Positions 22,960 to 34,700 of a stretch of DNA of 64,000 bases are shown here, one piece after another. A program made the position numbers and the translations under genes. Under the pieces are notes generated by a model that was given only the letters and a program-made list of their open reading frames with translations, made no database searches and was not told where the DNA came from. Each line of letters begins with the position of its first letter. Positions within the stretch are counted from its first letter, which is position 1. This DNA comes from Tretioscincus oriximinensis (lineage: Eukaryota; Chordata; Lepidosauria; Squamata; Gymnophthalmidae): NCBI GenBank assembly GCA_022410635.1, contig JAJVDF010000497.1:695782-759781 (forward strand), read 5' to 3'.

Positions 22960-23451
22960 GCTTTTCAGTCTCGAAGGACAGCATTACAAGATGGTCTGAT
23001 TGAAGTATATAAAATCTTGAATAAGATAAATAGAAAATAAATATTTTCTCTATCACACAATACTAGGATCAGGGGACACTCCTTGAAACTGTTGGGCAGA
23101 GGAGTGAGAACAGACAACGAAAAGTATTTTTTCATCCACGTCATCGGCCTGTGGAATTTACTTCCAGAAGAGGTGGTGGAAGCTGGCAGCCTGGATATCC
23201 TCAAGACAGGACTAGACAAATTTATGGGTATAAATCACAACTAGGATGGATCTTTTGATCCTCCCTCCAGAATGGAACAACAGGGAGCATTCCTGAAATA
23301 CCATTTGAAGGGCATCAGGAACAGGTGAAGATTTTCCTGTCTTCCACTTCAGACTGCCCAGGTACAATTGTTGGGCCACTATGTGAAACAGAATGCTGGG
23401 TAGATGGGCTCTGGCCCCAGTCAGCAGGTCTCCTCTTATGTTCTTATGAAA
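22960..23451 (+). mobile_element. CR1 LINE 3' region ending in ttatgttcttatg
   Basis: Decayed coding sequence includes 'ggacactccttgaaactgtt', 'gtgagaacagacaacgaaaa', 'cggcctgtggaatttacttc', then 3' UTR 'cctcaagacaggactagaca' and the terminal 'tcttatgttcttatg'. It is the plus-oriented equivalent of 35802-36300, carrying only the 3' ~490 bp, as expected of 5'-truncated insertion. Confidence 0.88.
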
Positions 23452-23819
23452 GCATGACTGAATTCANCACCATCTGATTAGCCCACATTATGGTGTCAGC
23501 TCCTCCTCTTCCTCCTACCTTACATTGCTTGGAGGGCAGACTTATCCTTGCATTCAAGTTACAGGCTTGAACCTTTTCCTTTAGGCTGGACTGTATGTTG
23601 CCTATATGTCTGAGTGCTTGGGATATTTTTTTTGCAATAATTCAAATTGTGGCTATATTACAAGTTAACTTTTATGCTAATTTTTAAGAACTTTTGTTGA
23701 AATAAATGCCTGGGTCAAAAGGGAGTAGCAAGTATCTACAGCATTTGAAGGGCCTTCAAAATAGGTTAAGGTAAACTTAAACAAAGTTCCCCAATTATTT
23801 CCAATGGCTGAGCAAACTT

Positions 23820-23954
23820 AAGCCTGCTCCACACATCATTTATTTATTCCACTGTTTTCCACTATATTCCACAATAAACATGGATATTCTGGAAAAAACC
23901 AGTCCACACAATGCTTTATTTTGGAATACTGTTAAAGATGTGTGGATCAGGCTT
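23820..23954. mobile_element. 135-bp MITE with 18-bp inverted repeats
   Basis: The left end 'aagcctgctccacacatc' (23820-23837) matches the reverse complement of the right end (aagcctgatccacacatc, 23937-23954) at 17 of 18 positions. The inside has repeated ttccac units and a second inner inverted pair (ccacaca..cttta). No clear duplication, so the superfamily is undetermined. Confidence 0.75.
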
Positions 23955-25645
23955 CAATCCTGCTAGTCAGTTTATTTAGCTTACCTTTTGGTGTGTTCAG
24001 CTAGTTGAACCTGTTCAAATGTTGCCAAGGTGTAGTCCATTAGAGCTAGGTTGTTATGCAATATTGTATGGAAAAATATTTTTTTAATAAGACCATTGAA
24101 TACTTAGCTGTTGGAGCCTTTTTTCAGTGTCCTCGGGAAGGAAGAAAATTTCCCTTGGATGCAACTTAAATAAGCTTATGTGGGATGAAAAGTAGACGCA
24201 TCCAATAGGAACAGTTCTTCTTCTTATGTAATTTATTGTGTAATGCTCTGTAGCCAGAGATTTAAAAGACATTCCAGAACTGTCTATGTGTTTCCCCTTG
24301 TGGCAGATAAAAGATAACTGTTAATAGACTCGCTTAGAAAGTTTATTTAAAAAGGGAACTTAACTGTATCATTTTTTTCATGGAGGTGTGAACATCACTA
24401 AGCTCCTTAAGTCTCTGTATATAAGTATTATCAGATTGGTTCCTTAGGATGCTAATAGGCATTAATATGAAACTTAGAAAGCAGCTTGTGTTGGTATTAT
24501 GTAGATAGAGTTATTTGGTAAATAATGGCCGTTTCTGATATTGTAAGGCTCCTGGGATTTGGAAATGTGTTCCTCCTAAGAATAGTACTTTCTCTCTCAC
24601 GAACTCAACTATGCTTAGTGTGTTACTAAAGAATGTAAGTACTAAATCACTGTCATAAAAGTATTGCTAGTTTCACAGCTTTTTCACTCCATCGTGGTAA
24701 CAGCCATAGTGCCTCAGTTGCTATAAGAATTCTTGTGACCCACCGAAGTTGCCATTTTAATTTTGCCATCTGCCTTTGTAGACTTGTCAGTAGTGTGTAG
24801 TATTATTCATCATGTTGTCAAATCAGATTCTGATGATCGTATAGAACACCAGTCGTCATCTGTTATCTGCTTTTAGGAAGATCTCATAAGCTCTTAGAAG
24901 GTCATTCCAGGAGTCTTTCTGATCATATTCATCCTTTCCCCTTCTCTTACCTTTACCTTCTGCAGTTGCTTCTTTCAGCCTTATAAAACATAACACCTTT
25001 TTGCAGTCCTTACGCGTAATTTGTTTGCTTACACTTCTTTGAACTCAAATGGATTGAACAATCATCCTGAGTGGAGAAAGTAAGTCCAATAGATTTTTTT
25101 TCTTGAAGTGGATTCCTAGATGATGTTTCATGGTGTCTGAAAATTCTGATACAGCCTGAAAACATAATAATGTGAATCGATATATATTAAGAGTTTAATT
25201 TCAAAGCAAGATAAACTAAGAACAATCTACTCCCCACTATAAAAAAGGAGGGAAGAATAAGTTGTATACTGTTGAATGCTGTTATCATTATACAATGGTA
25301 GTGAACATGTTGCTAGATGAAAGATTACAGTCCCCTAGCATTGATGACACATTATTCTAACCAACAAAGTCATACAACTATGGCATATATATGAACCTAA
25401 AACTAGAATCTCACTCTGTGAAAATGCATCTCTGAAAATTCTTGGGGTGCATTCTGACATGCTTTTTTAAGCCAACTACAAAATAATTTTCTGTGAGAAA
25501 TAGAGCATGAATGTCGAATTTCCAATAATCAATCATGAAAAAAGTGTAATGACATCTATGGCATTGAATGAGGGAACTATTAGGATCCTTGGGTATCAGC
25601 TGCACATTCAAGGAACCCTTGTAGTTTAGAATACAAGGCAGGACA
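23955..25645. other. Intergenic DNA, nothing recognised
   Basis: No exon, RNA gene or mobile element was recognised. Confidence 0.5.
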
Positions 25646-25654
25646 TCTCCAGCT

Positions 25655-26150
25655 TGNGAGAATAAAGCTGACAGTTAGCTAGGGGATGAGCTGTACAGTT
25701 TGANAGAATTTGCTACAAGACTAAAAGTAACAACNGATGGGGTGACTGAACAAAGGAGCTAACAAAGATTTTGGTTCTAGGAGTTGAAAGTTCAATTCAG
25801 TGATTGACTGGTTCTAACTATAATAGGGATAGCTTGTATGGGATGCTTACTGGAGATTCATGCTTGGGTGAGAACTTGCCATGATCAGAGAACAACCAAT
25901 GAAAGTTAGAATGCAGGGGTTGGCAATTAGAAGTATAAAAACGGGGGTGTGAAAATTAGTCATCGTGCCTCCATCATATGCACACACCTGATCCTGCAGG
26001 ATTATCCTCTTCCCCTTTTCCTTTCTCTAACCCTTCATTGTCTGTCTTATTTGATTGTTCTAATAAATGTTCTTGATCTGCTTTATCAATCTTGGTGTGG
26101 TTCTATAGTTGCAATGGGAGAGGGCGGGGGCCATTCTCCTTTCATTTCTG
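25655..26150 (+). mobile_element. Probable solo LTR of an endogenous retrovirus-like element
   Basis: In order: an upstream region with 'gagaacaaccaatgaaag' (CCAAT), TATA box 'agtataaaaac' at about 25932, a short R-like region, AATAAA at about 26061, and a GT-rich 'cttggtgtggttctatagtt' after it. This promoter-to-poly(A) spacing (about 130 bp) is typical of an LTR. No gag/pol sequence flanks it. TG/CA ends and a target duplication could not be fixed, so the limits are approximate. Confidence 0.45.
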
Positions 26151-26302
26151 ACATTTCCCAATGTGCTGGATTGACATTTACAATTCCATTCTGGTTCTTT
26201 TGTGCACTTTCCTTAGGGAACTGGAGTGAAAGTGGACTCAGATGTCATTGCATTACTCTTCCTCAATTTTCTGGTCAGTTGTCCCCAGTTCTTTTAATGT
26301 AA

Positions 26303-26517
26303 TTTCAGAGAAATAGCCGTGTTAGTCTAGCAGAAAGTCTAGCAAAGGAGCTAGCAGCACTTTGAGACTAACTTGAGAAAAGTGGTTGGCATAAGCTTTT
26401 GTAGACAGGTCTACTTCTGAAGATCTGCGCATCTGAAGAAGTAGACCTGTCTACGAAAGCTTATGCCAACCACTTTTCTCAAGTTAGTCTCAAAGTGCTG
26501 CTAGCTCCTTTGCTGGA
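26303..26517 (+). mobile_element. Asymmetric hairpin element, copy A, with 12-bp duplication
   Basis: The head 'tttcagagaaatagccgtgt' is followed by an arm ('agcaaaggagctagcagcac' ... 'cataagcttttgtagacagg') and its near-perfect inverted copy ending 'cctttgctgga'. The exact 12-mer cttttaatgtaa occurs at 26291-26302 and 26518-26529. Both arms carry ggttggc and gacaggt, unlike copy B. No coding capacity. The head/arm family also occurs without inversion at 35500 and 7713. Confidence 0.88.
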
Positions 26518-26529
26518 CTTTTAATGTAA

Positions 26530-29500
26530 GAAATTGCACAAAAGTGCTACTGAAGGTTGGATTCCCAAACCTATGAAAAAGAAGGGGAGGGGGGATGAAG
26601 TTGGCTTTTTTGGGAGGGTGGTAGACTCATATATCTTTGTTGAGGATCCATGGGGGGCATAGGTACAGATGTGAGTGTGTGAAATAAGATTAAAATCACT
26701 NGCAGTTTTTATTTGAGATATGTTGCTTTTTTCATGAGCAGTCTCTTTCAATAAAGAGGAAAACAGTTATATCCTTGCTCTTCTTTGCAACATTCCTTCT
26801 GTTGGATCAGTAATGAAAACACTCAGAGGCAGGAGGAATATATTCAACAACAACAAACATGAATTCATTAATATAGGTAAAGTTCATATTAAAATATTAA
26901 GCCTCATGGTAAGAGAAAGAGCCCAAGTCATGCATGTTTGTAAGTAAACATATTAAGAAAACCCAACTGACATAACAGCTCAATCTAACTAACTCTTACT
27001 GAACATTCTATGATGCAAGCGCAGTTACTTCCTGCTTCCCTCACCCATAGATCTACAAAAACAAGCATCGATATTTTTTATTCCAACACCTTGCCCTCTC
27101 CTCTATTGTACATTTTCCTAGACTCCTTTTTCCTTCTTCTGTTCTGCCCAGTTGTCCATGGATTACGGCAAGATGTCAAGGAGAGAGGGCAGAACAAGAG
27201 GGACAGGATCTAAGACTCTATGCAGCACAGAATAAGTTACATGCATTCTGTATTCCTGCATTCTGTAATTCTATATTCTGGAAGTTCTTAGATGTAGTGA
27301 CTGACTCCATCCCTGACTGCAGTACAGAAGCAAGAATCATGGCACTGGGAAAGTGGAGAACCACCTTGCTTTTTTCCTTGAGTAGGACAAGATCATAGTT
27401 TGGCTCTGGTTGCATGATTCCAGATTTCATTAATGGGTGATTGGTGGCTTGACAGTCATTTATGCTAAGCTTGGCTTAGAATGAAAGCAACACACAACAA
27501 AGTGATTAATCTTATATAAATGTTCAATCATTTCTGTGACTTTCTTCTCCTTCTTCTTCTTCTCCATTTTCCTTTTCCCACAAGAGTCAGACTCAAATGT
27601 TTCATCTGTATATAATCCAAAAATCTTGGTAAAGTCCTTTTTGTTGTTGTTGTCTATGGGGAAAACAATATTTTCTTCTCTCCCTCTCTCTCTTTCTTTC
27701 TTCCCTCCATCCTTCTCATTCTCCATTAAAAATACTTCATAGGCTGCTTATGAAGGTGAGATCAAGGAAGCATTGAAACAAAGATGCATCTGGACAGGAG
27801 GAGAACTAGCTAAGCAATAGAAATATCCATTATGATGCTGATAAAACAAAAAACAGTGAAATTAAGGAATAGAAAAAAGTATGTAGTAATTCAGAAAAGT
27901 TACATACTGATTCTCAAAATTGTTCACTNGTGTGAAATCTTCCAATATAGCGAAACAGTTGCTCATTAACATATAATGATATGCATATTTGCAATTTTGC
28001 ATTTCTTTCCATACTGCAAGCAAAACTTGCATTTTCGTGTCAGGATCCTGGGTAATTGGAAGAGTTTTTTTTCTCCAATCTGAGAATTCAGAAAAAGNTT
28101 AAGTCTCTTTTTCATAATTTTTTGCAATCTGCATGATTTTCTTACAAAACCTAACTTTTTTATTGTTGTTGNTGATGATGACGATCTAGAATTAAGGCAG
28201 GGCCTGAGATTCAGAAGAGTCTATATACATAGACCTATTCTTGCTGTAGTCTTTTTTACATATAAAGTTTGCCATTGAGGCATTAATGCCACAATTTTAA
28301 GGAAGGAGAAAAAAGGATTATTTCTGACCCTGAACATTGCAGATGGTTGGATGCGTGCATGAGCATANCTGTGCAATTTTCTTGACAAAAAATGGAAATA
28401 ATTTGGAATACTTTCTGCTGCCAGAGATGCTGCAAATCTAGTCTGTGACCTTCTGTTTTCCAGCCAGTTGCTTTACCACTATGCTGAGGCCACAATTTAA
28501 ATGCAAATGCATTTCTTCATGGCAGAGAAGACTGTAATGTGTGTGTGAGCTGTGCAACTGTTTACACACAATTTTATGGCCGTTCTTGGTTTCCCATCTT
28601 CAGAGGATATGGGTATTAGAGGATGTTATCCAAAATGAAGTAATGATCTTTCTAATCAGGAGATATCAAAATTTCCAAATCTCCACGTTTCCAACTACAT
28701 GAATTGCTTCAGCTGCCAGAAACTGTAACATAGAAAAAGGAGTTGAACTCTCATCCCTTTGGGTACTGCAATGAATTAGATCCAAAATAATATGGCAAGG
28801 AAGAAAACAAAACAAAAAGTGAGTAAGAGGACCTTGCTTACATANGGAGAACTAATAACACTAGGGATTTTATTATTGTTAATTAGGCTNCATTTACACA
28901 GAGTAAAATATTCAGAAAAACAGGAGGACCAAAAGGTGTGTTGAACAATTTCACCTGCAAATTATCTCTTAGCTTTCTCTTATGTCCTGCTGCAATCTGG
29001 CTTGAGGGAAAAAGGCACCTAAACTCATATTCTGATCATTCCCCACATAAACAAAATCTATTTGGGTTTTTCTGTTCCCCACTATTCCTTTTCCCTGTGT
29101 CAATGTGGGAACTCTGCCACATTTCCCTTTCGAGNCCTTCTATAATGTCTATCCACTCTCATCTGTGATTGAATGCAAAAAATGAGATACTGAAAGAAAA
29201 GATTCAGCATCATAGATCATTTCTACCCATGTAGAAAATAGTGTTATATCTGTTCCAATATGAATGTATCCCTGATGGAAAAATCCCTAGCTAACCCAAA
29301 ACAAGGTTTTCTTCTTTTGGATGGTCTATTCCAGGTCAGGGCTTCATAACTCCTCAAAGGTGGGAGTAGAGGTGAGGAGCTCCAGGCAAGTGAGGATGTA
29401 GGTTCCTTATGTGAAGGAAAGCAAAACAAATGTTCATGTGCCTGAGCCGTTCAAGGCAAAAAGCAGCATGATTTATTTCAGCATTCACTGAAATGGTAGG

Positions 29501-31290
29501 TCAACATTTTGGAGAGTATGAAAACCAAACATCCGGGTTCACTCCCTGTTGTTTCTCAAGCTCCTAAATGGCCTTGAGATATCTCTGGTCCCAGTAATTT
29601 CACAACAGTTACAAGCTTATCTTTACAGCAAAGCAGAGTGAAATATGTAATCACGCACAGGCAGGCACTATAGGACTTCAAACATGACAGTAGAGTAACC
29701 TAGTCCTTCCATGATGGAGACTGAAAAGAGAGGGAGGATCTGGCTGATATGGTAACAGCCACTCTTGCACTAATTGTGCCTTGGCCATCCTCATCCTCCT
29801 CTCCCCCCCCCCCCCACTAACCCATATGGAAATACAGGAGCCCCTGTCACCAAACACTCCTAGTTATTTCTGTAAACACAGATATGTCAGCTAGTCGTTC
29901 CAATAGAAAGCAATTTCTTCTAATGGCCATTCTCACACAATTGGGGAATTTCTTGTGCAAATGATCCAGGCAAAGTTGTCATCACTAGTCATCAATGAGA
30001 AAAGTACTTTTTAAGGAGTTTTTAAAGCAATTATGAGGTAAATGCTTTCAAATGAGCCACAGCAGTATGGGCAACAAGATATATGGCAAATAAGCCCTTA
30101 TGAAACTATCATGGCTCCCCAAAATATGTTTGGAAATCAGAGAGGAAAACTTCATGAAAAGTACTGATGGAAAAGTTATAGGATGATATAGGTAGGAAGG
30201 AAAGTCCAAGAATTGAGTACATTCGTGAAAACAAAATATTTCAAGTATTATGACAATGAACACAAGCCATGTCTATAAAAATATGAAATATTAAACTACC
30301 TCTTTAGTTCCATAGACTAAATATCAGAAATCCCATGATTTAGGCTGTGTCCCCATAGGTTATTTCTGCTGCTACAGTGGTTACAGCTAGAAGAATCCGC
30401 CTCATGTACCCACTAATTCATTCACTAAAAAAGCCCTATTGCCCCAGGTTTTCCTGACAGTAGTTACATGCTGTTATTGGAGCAGACATCTCTCTCTCTC
30501 TGAAAAAAGTATGTATGGTGTGTATGCATGGGAGCAATCAGGAAAAAGCGAGAACACAGCCAAGGTTTGAAAAGGGCATGTGTGCTGGGGCTCAGACATA
30601 CAAAGGGAGGGGAGAAGAGAAGCCAATTGGAGACTATGCACATGAGTTCTTGGGCATGCAATATAACAGGAATACAATTCTCCATTGATATGTCAGCTCC
30701 TCACGGTGCTAATACAGAACCATGATGGGTTATTCCTAATTTAAAATTAATACCGAATTTAAACAGCTCAAATTTAAACAGATTGAAGTGGGCGATAGCA
30801 AGTTAAAATATTATGATATATTAAAATTCAAATAAGCTGATCATAATATGCCTAACATTATTGAACTNGATAACAAGTTATAATCATAGATTTAACTATA
30901 CCAGGAAACAGTGTTAACTGGGGAAAAATAATCGAGATCATAAAAGAGGATGGAACACTGGACCAACGAGCTGTGCAGACCACAGATACTTTTGGATTAG
31001 ACCTCCAGCATGGACAATTTTGTTCCAGGANTATCTCTGCTTGGAACAGATTGCCTACCCAGCATAAATTCTCATCTGGGATAATGGGAAGAGGAAGTAT
31101 GGAAACACCTAATATACATTTGTGGATAATTCCCTTTTGCTTCCTCAAAAGACTATTTTTAAAACCTTTCACTAGTAAGAATACCTCAAAATAGAAGTAC
31201 TCTTTGTGCTGATTTGCTTTTTGCTTAAAAACTTTCATAAGTCTTTTGAAGAGATCAATAATTAATTTTTAATTGTTTATTTCATCTTAT
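26530..31290. other. Intergenic DNA, no gene recognised
   Basis: Mostly unique AT-rich sequence with several Ns. Low-complexity spots are a pyrimidine/TTC-rich area at 27540-27720, a C-run at 29803-29815 and short TTG/TGA repeats near 28163. No exon, RT or transposase was recognised. Confidence 0.5.
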
Positions 31291-31295
31291 TAAAC

Positions 31296-31507
31296 TGGTG
31301 TGGATGGCTCAGTCGATTAGGAAACCGTCCCTCATCTGTGTCGGAAGTGGGGAGGGGTGAGTACCTTCCACTAGCCTGTAGCTCTAGCCAACCCAGCTAT
31401 TCGAAAGCAAGATAGCATGTAAGCCTTCGGGCAAAATACCCTTGTAAGCCGCATTGTAAGGTGAGAAAAGCGGGGTATAAGAACCCAGTTCTTCTTCTTC
31501 TTCTTCT
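31296..31507 (+). mobile_element. tRNA-derived SINE with CTT tail
   Basis: Starts 'ggtgtggatggctcagtcga' (A-box like), continues 'gaaaccgtccctcatctg', 'ccactagcctgtagctctag', 'ttgtaagccgcattgtaagg' and 'gagaaaagcggggtataaga' and ends in (CTT)n at 31493-31507. It is the same family as 14885-15170 but lacks the B-box segment and part of the body. Confidence 0.85.
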
Positions 31508-31704
31508 TTGCACATCATATGCTTGCCATGCAGCAGTTTATGTATGAATACAATACTTTGAAAAGCAGCTAAAATCACCAACAACAGTATGAGTATCTGA
31601 AAAATTGATTTTTGAGGAAAAAAAGGAAGTTTCAGATAATCTTTGGAAGAAAGTTTTGTAAATTATTGGTAGACAAGTTAATATATGCTAGTATTAGATG
31701 CTAT

Positions 31705-31843
31705 GGGCCTGGTCACATATGTAGCAACCGACTAAATAGGGGGGGGGGGGGACACATGTTCTTTCTGGTTTTCAATCCTGTTCAAAAGCATTTTATGATT
31801 TTCAGTCCAGTTCAGGACTGAAGATGGTTTAAAAGCACATGTA
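31705..31843. mobile_element. Possible MITE around a poly-G run
   Basis: The left 'gggcctggtcacatatgt' and reverse complement of the right 'gcttggtcttacatgt' are imperfectly inverted. A G-run lies inside (31739-31750). The ends resemble those of 14170-14258. Confidence 0.35.
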
Positions 31844-32029
31844 AGACCAAGCACTGTGAAAGAATAGAAAAACACATTGTAAAACTTCAAACTACAAGTG
31901 CGTTTTTACTCTGCCCTTGTTTACAAACATTTACTGTCATTAAATGACTTTTTTAAAAGTCCTGATACTCATTAGACGTAGTGTCAAACAGTAACTTCAC
32001 TGTGAAATATAAATAATGTGCAGAATATT

Positions 32030-32240
32030 TAATGCTTCCAACAGAGCTTCCAGTCTACATTTTATAAATACCTACAGACNGGCGTGTTTAATAGCTTCTT
32101 TCTTGCTGTATAAAGAAGACAGGCAATCCATCAAATGACAAATCTGCATGTTAAACAGTGTGAGGTCATTGGTCTCATTAACTGTTGACCATTTGAAGTC
32201 ACTGCAAAGCAATTCATCAAGGACAGATCAAACGTAGAGG
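32030..32240. promoter_or_regulatory. Candidate conserved non-coding element
   Basis: Non-repetitive block with 'ataaagaagacaggcaatcc', 'aatctgcatgttaaacagtg', 'cattaactgttgaccatttg'. No coding frame. Support is composition only. Confidence 0.28.
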
Positions 32241-32574
32241 ACGGCAGCTCATCGGACAGAATTGCATAGAATATGAAGATATAGACAAATACAGATCTAA
32301 TGTTTTATCCTACAGTAAAAACAAAAGACAATATACAGGTGTTCTCTATGCCACCAGAAGCAAAGCACCATTGCTATCAGAAGTTTGATTATTATTGATA
32401 AAAATATAATTTTAGAAATAAAAAGTGTGATAAATAACATTCCATAAAAAATTACTATACGAGAAGCTTCTCTATGACTTTCCGTTAAACATTTTGCAAT
32501 CTNCCCCCCCACCCCAAATCCACCAGCCCATTACAAAGAACAGTTCTGCAGTGTCCCTTTAACAAGGAAAAGCA

Positions 32575-32795
32575 CCGAATATAAGAACATAAGAAGAACA
32601 CTGCTGAACTGAGCCAGAGACTATCTAGTCCAGCATTCTGTCTCACACAGTGGCCCACCATTTGCACCTGGGCAGGCTCAAGAAGGTAAAATCTTCACCT
32701 GTTCTCAACTCCTTGCAAATGCTACTTTAGGAAAACTGCCTATTGCTCCATCTCTGTACCAAGAGATCCATCCCATATTCATATCCTTGACTATA
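32575..32795 (-). mobile_element. CR1 LINE 3' end
   Basis: The plus strand begins 'ataagaacataagaagaaca' and shows 'gtccagcattctgtctcaca', 'cagtggcccaccatttgcac', 'ctccttgcaaatgctacttt' and 'ctattgctccatctctg', the TTATGTTCTTA-type tail family. Confidence 0.88.
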
Positions 32796-32884
32796 AAGAT
32801 ATATGAACACTGAAAACATAGGTAAAATGACCTTTTAAAATGTTTTATTAATGTGTTTATTTATTAATCTTTTTAAATTTTCTT

Positions 32885-32955
32885 CATTTTGTTACCCACC
32901 CTGGCACTAATGGTGTAGGGTGGGATAGGAATCATTTCGAATAAATAAATAAGAA
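32885..32955 (+). mobile_element. L2-like LINE/SINE 3' end
   Basis: 'gttacccaccctggcactaa', 'gtgtagggtgggatagga' and an (AATA)n tail form the stem-and-tail typical of L2-type 3' ends. Confidence 0.55.
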
Positions 32956-32984
32956 CACCAGCAGAATACAAAAACACAATGTCT

Positions 32985-33237
32985 TATGTTCTTATATACA
33001 TGTTTATGGACACCAAGGGTATAAATGGGTACTAGGATGGATGTCTGGATGTTGCCTCCAAGATGGCGCAACAGGCAGGACTCCTGAATTACCATTTGCA
33101 GGGAGTCGTGAACAGGTGCATATTTTGCTTTCCTCTGTTCAGATTTCCCACGTGCATCTGGTGGGCCTTTGTGTGATATAGAAGGCTGGACTAAATGGGC
33201 TGTGGCCTGATCCAGTATGGCTCTTATGTTCTTATAA
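32985..33237 (+). mobile_element. CR1 LINE 3' end
   Basis: 'tttatggacaccaagggtat', 'tgcctccaagatggcgcaac', 'aattaccatttgcagggagt', 'gatccagtatggctcttatg', ending at 'ttatgttcttataa'. It faces the opposite way from the copy at 32575. Confidence 0.9.
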
Positions 33238-33389
33238 TAATTGCACTAAAATGTCCTTTACTTTTATTTCTCAGAATTTTACTATAATCCAATTCTCCCA
33301 TTATTAAAATACTTTTAAAAATTAGCAATAATTTCCAATCTATATAAACTTGTTTAATTGGACTAATGCATACACATAGATCTGCCTGT

Positions 33390-33535
33390 GTACTGAGGTC
33401 TCAAGAAGAAGGTCTTTTAGTTTAGACCCACAGGAGGATCTTTTATTGGGGGTTCCACATCCTGGAACTGCCTCCCCCTGGAAGTTCACCTGGTTCCTAT
33501 ATTATATAACTACCTACTTTTTCAGATTTTTTATG
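33390..33535 (+). repeat. LINE-derived fragment
   Basis: 'gggggttccacatcctggaa', 'ctgcctccccctggaagttc' resemble the 3' region of a reptilian L2-like LINE. Decayed. Confidence 0.4.
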
Positions 33536-33536
33536 T

Positions 33537-33960
33537 TTATTTATTTATTTACATTTATATTCCTCCCTATACCCAAAGGTCTCAGGGCATATCACAATAA
33601 AAATAATAAAAAACCAATCAAAATAGAGCACTTTAAAAATGCAACAGTCTAAAAATACAACAGTGACTTCAAAGAGCAGGGAATATTTGGCTCAGCCAAA
33701 GGACGAGTGAGGGTAAACAGGTGTGGTGTGCCTTAGAAGGGAGAGAATTCCACAACTTGGGGGCTATTGCAGAGAAGGCCCTCCCACATGTCCACAACCC
33801 CTTAAAGGAGATGGGGCTGTCAGGGGAGCCTCATCAGAAGATCTTAAAGTTTGGACAGATACGGATGGGAGATATCCTTTCAGAAATTCGGGCCCCAAGC
33901 CTTTTTAGGACATTGTAAGTCAATGTTAGTGCCTTGAATTGGATTTGGTAGTGAAGTAGA
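33537..33960 (-). repeat. LINE-derived repeat with (TTTA)n end
   Basis: A (TTTA)n run is followed by 'tacccaaaggtctcagggca', shared with 55700-55800 and 57405-57475, then 'gagaattccacaacttgggg', 'ggccctcccacatgtccaca' and 'gccttgaattggatttggta'. The shared piece identifies a dispersed LINE 3' end; the exact family is not assigned. Confidence 0.55.
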
Positions 33961-34037
33961 CTTGGTTAGGTTCCTCTGGCTTTTTCTCTTGACAGAAAAG
34001 GTGGATGGATTATATTTTAAATGTTTTAACATTTGAA

Positions 34038-34239
34038 GTTCAGCAAAGGAGCTAGCAGCACTTTGAGACAAACTTGAGAAAAGTGGGTGGCATAAGCTTT
34101 CGTAGACACGTCTCCTTCTTCAGATCTACGTGTCTACGAAAGCTTATGCCACCCACTTTTCTCAAGTTAGTCTCAAAGTGCTGCTAGCTCCTTTGCTGGA
34201 CTTTCTACTAGACTAACACGGCTATTTCTCTGAAATTGA
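34038..34239 (-). mobile_element. Asymmetric hairpin element, copy B, with 12-bp duplication
   Basis: Same architecture as copy A in reverse: head on the right ('gctatttctctgaaatt'), arms 'cagcaaaggagctagcagca' and its complement, ending near 'gttcagcaaagg' on the left. The exact 12-mer ttaacatttgaa occurs at 34026-34037 and 34240-34251. Both arms share gacacgt and gggtggc, whereas copy A has gacaggt and ggttggc. Confidence 0.88.
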
Positions 34240-34439
34240 TTAACATTTGAAATATTTTATCTTTTTACTATTAAATAAATAAATAGATCAATGATTACTT
34301 TGCTCCTACAGCATTCATTTTTTAAATAAATAACTTGCACGGAACTCCCAGAGGTTTCTCCTAATTTTTGCATTGTAGTCCTGGGAATGCTTGCTTACTC
34401 ATCATACTCATTTTGAACACATGAATGATCCATTTTTTT

Positions 34440-34700
34440 TTCATTTTGTGATTTGGATAAGGATCCGGGAGTAGATTAGATGGATTGACGGCAAACAATG
34501 CTCTTCAGAATATTTCTTTTTAGGCATCCATGAGAATGGATTTTGACTTGGATAACAAGTCATTAACAATCCATCTGGGGACATTTTCAGCAGTTTACTT
34601 GACAAGCCTTATGGCAAGCAAATGAGGGGAGAGATTTTACAGTTATTTGTCCTGAAGCAAGTATGCATTTTGCATATACAGTAAAAATACAGAAATCTTT
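34440..34700. promoter_or_regulatory. Candidate conserved non-coding element
   Basis: Complex block with 'gacggcaaacaatgctcttc', 'gcatccatgagaatggattt', 'aagtcattaacaatccatct' and 'tatgcattttgcatataca' (octamer-like). No coding frame. Composition-based only. Confidence 0.3.
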
